NCBI RefSeq assembly: GCF_036227265.1
Contig: NZ_CP109446.1
Span: 5,214,001-5,278,000, forward strand
DNA from: Streptomyces sp. NBC_01476
GTDB lineage: Bacteria; Actinomycetota; Actinomycetes; Streptomycetales; Streptomycetaceae
DNA length: 64,000 bases
Direction of reading: 5' to 3'
Under the pieces are notes generated by a model. That model did not search any database and was not told the origin of the DNA. It was given only the letters and a program-made list of their open reading frames with translations. Made by a program: the position numbers and the translations under genes. This document shows positions 62,979-64,000 of the stretch, one piece after another; position 1 is the stretch's first letter, and every line of letters begins with the position of its first letter.

Positions 62979-62997
62979 CGTTGCAGCATGTGCAACG
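62979..62997. promoter_or_regulatory. Palindromic operator between PLP-enzyme and kinase genes
   Basis: CGTTGCA-GCATG-TGCAACG, 7-bp perfect arms in a 19-bp site, in a divergent 129-bp gap; ATTGCG follows at 63001. Form and position are typical of IclR or GntR regulators of sugar-acid genes; no regulator gene is visible inside the window. Confidence 0.7.
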
Positions 62998-63081
62998 CTC
63001 ATTGCGTATCCTGCTCCGAGCTGTCTAACATCCACGCCTGCGCCGGGTCAACGCCCGGCCCTGGAGGAAGTGAGGGCTCAG

Positions 63082-64000
63082 GTGACCGCCGACTACGACG
63101 TCGTGTGCCTCGGTGAGTCCATGGTCACCTTCGTCCCCGGCCGGCCCGGCCCGCTCGCGGACGTACCCGACTTCCACCGGGCGATAGGCGGCGCGGAGTC
63201 CAACGTCGCCTGTACCCTTGCCCGTTCGGGCCACCGCGCGCGGTGGATCAGCCGGGTCGGCGCCGACGGCTTCGGCGACCACCTGGTCAGCACGATCGCC
63301 GCGGCCGGCGTGGACGTCAGCGCCGTACAGCGCGACCCGCACCGGCCCACCGGCATCTACTTCCGTACCGCGGGCGAGCGCGCCACCACCGTCGCCGCAC
63401 AGCACGGAAAGGCCGAGGTCGTCTACTACCGCAAGGGCTCGGCCGCCTCCGCCCTGTCACCCGCGCTGGTCCGGCGGCGCGACGCCTGGTCCGGGCGGGT
63501 GCTGCACCTCACCGGCATCACCGCCGCGCTCTCGCCGACCTGCCTCGCGCTGATGCGCCGTCTCACCCACCCCGAGCCGGGCCGCCCGCTGGTCTCCTAC
63601 GATGTCAACCACCGGCCCGCCCTGTGGCACGGCGCCGACCCGTGGCGGCTGGCCGAACTCGCCCGCGGCTGCGACCTGGTGTTCGTCGGCGAGGACGAGG
63701 CGGAGGCGGCCTGGGGACTGCCGGACGCCGACGCGATCAGGGCCGAACTGCCCGAACCCGCCGTCCTGGTGGTCAAACAGGGCGCGGCCGGGGCCACCGC
63801 GTACACCGGCACCGCACGGCTGCACGTCCCCGCGCCGGTGGTGGACGTCGTCTCCCACGTGGGCGCGGGCGACGCCTTCGCGGCCGGCTTCCTCTCCGCG
63901 ACCCTGCGGGAACTCCCGCTGCGCGACCGGTTGCGGCACGGCCACCTGCTGGCGGCCGCGGCCCTGACCGTACCGGCGGACCACGCCGTACCGCCGCCGC
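63082..64000 (+). CDS. PfkB-family sugar kinase, probably 2-keto-3-deoxygluconate kinase; C-terminus outside window
   Basis: 306 residues visible, starting VTADYDVVCLGESMVTFVPG. PfkB/ribokinase motifs: GGAESNVACTLARSG, TGIYFR (substrate loop), YYRKGSAASALSP, SYDVNHRPALW, and the active-site VSHVGAGDAFAAGFLSA (catalytic Asp in GAGD). The YRxGSAA and DxNxRxxLW elements favour a KDG kinase over ribokinase. GTG 63082 follows GGAGGAAG. Divergent from the DSD1-like gene and probably under the same palindromic operator, linking D-hydroxy amino acid and keto-acid use. Confidence 0.9.
   Translation, partial: MTADYDVVCLGESMVTFVPGRPGPLADVPDFHRAIGGAESNVACTLARSGHRARWISRVGADGFGDHLVSTIAAAGVDVSAVQRDPHRPTGIYFRTAGERATTVAAQHGKAEVVYYRKGSAASALSPALVRRRDAWSGRVLHLTGITAALSPTCLALMRRLTHPEPGRPLVSYDVNHRPALWHGADPWRLAELARGCDLVFVGEDEAEAAWGLPDADAIRAELPEPAVLVVKQGAAGATAYTGTARLHVPAPVVDVVSHVGAGDAFAAGFLSATLRELPLRDRLRHGHLLAAAALTVPADHAVPPP

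Overview
The window is a high-GC actinobacterial chromosome segment, almost certainly Streptomyces or a close relative. Support comes from the mycothiol enzyme Mca, the acyl-CoA carboxylase set with its small epsilon subunit, a sortase-E type LAxTG protein, many GTG starts and many apparently leaderless genes. From memory, the order phospho-sugar mutase, purine nucleoside phosphorylase, lpdA, deoR-type regulator, accA2, maf, pccE/pccB, birA, cya, GGDEF protein, hutH follows the Streptomyces coelicolor core chromosome around SCO4916-SCO4932. No rRNA, tRNA, transposase, CRISPR array or biosynthetic gene cluster was seen.

Layout. 1-11.6 kb: nucleoside and sugar-phosphate metabolism, a quinone reductase (lpdA), two regulators, then acyl-CoA carboxylase (biotinylated alpha chain, epsilon, beta) with maf and a 44-aa membrane protein. 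11.7-20 kb: biotin ligase, adenylate cyclase, a TetR/SDR/enoyl-CoA hydratase group, a diguanylate cyclase and histidine ammonia-lyase, so cAMP and c-di-GMP enzymes lie close together. 20-29 kb: a LADTG sortase substrate divergent from an L,D-transpeptidase lipoprotein, the xylR-xylB/xylA xylose locus, and a secreted beta-helix glycan hydrolase. 29-43.5 kb: metB, a sigma-like factor with a coupled membrane protein, MarR, ilvA, an ABC exporter, greA, mca, a large STAND/TPR protein and an ECF42-type sigma factor with its DGPF partner.

43.6-50.2 kb is the most interesting region. A three-gene cassette (AAA ATPase with DUF3696-like tail; TOPRIM/DUF4435-like protein; DUF262 protein) lies between two direct repeats. 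Each repeat carries a Uma2-family gene and the 5' part of a DUF255 gene. The left repeat has an intact Uma2 gene and a dead DUF255 fragment. The right repeat has a frameshifted, mosaic Uma2 pseudogene and the intact DUF255 gene. The cassette resembles a split OLD/PARIS-like ATPase-nuclease pair joined to a type IV restriction-like DUF262 protein, and looks like an anti-phage system acquired by homologous recombination.

50-64 kb: DUF255 thioredoxin-domain protein, TetR plus MFS exporter, a TrhA/hemolysin III protein, GTP-dependent PEP carboxykinase, an alanine-type aminotransferase, and a cluster that looks like D-amino-acid catabolism (D-aminoacylase, methyltransferase, DSD1-like PLP enzyme, divergent 2-keto-3-deoxygluconate kinase cut by the window end).

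Two window-wide patterns stand out. One palindromic repeat family fills many gene ends. About ten genes have a TANNNT-like hexamer 6-7 nt before the start codon, which indicates leaderless mRNAs and settles several start choices.
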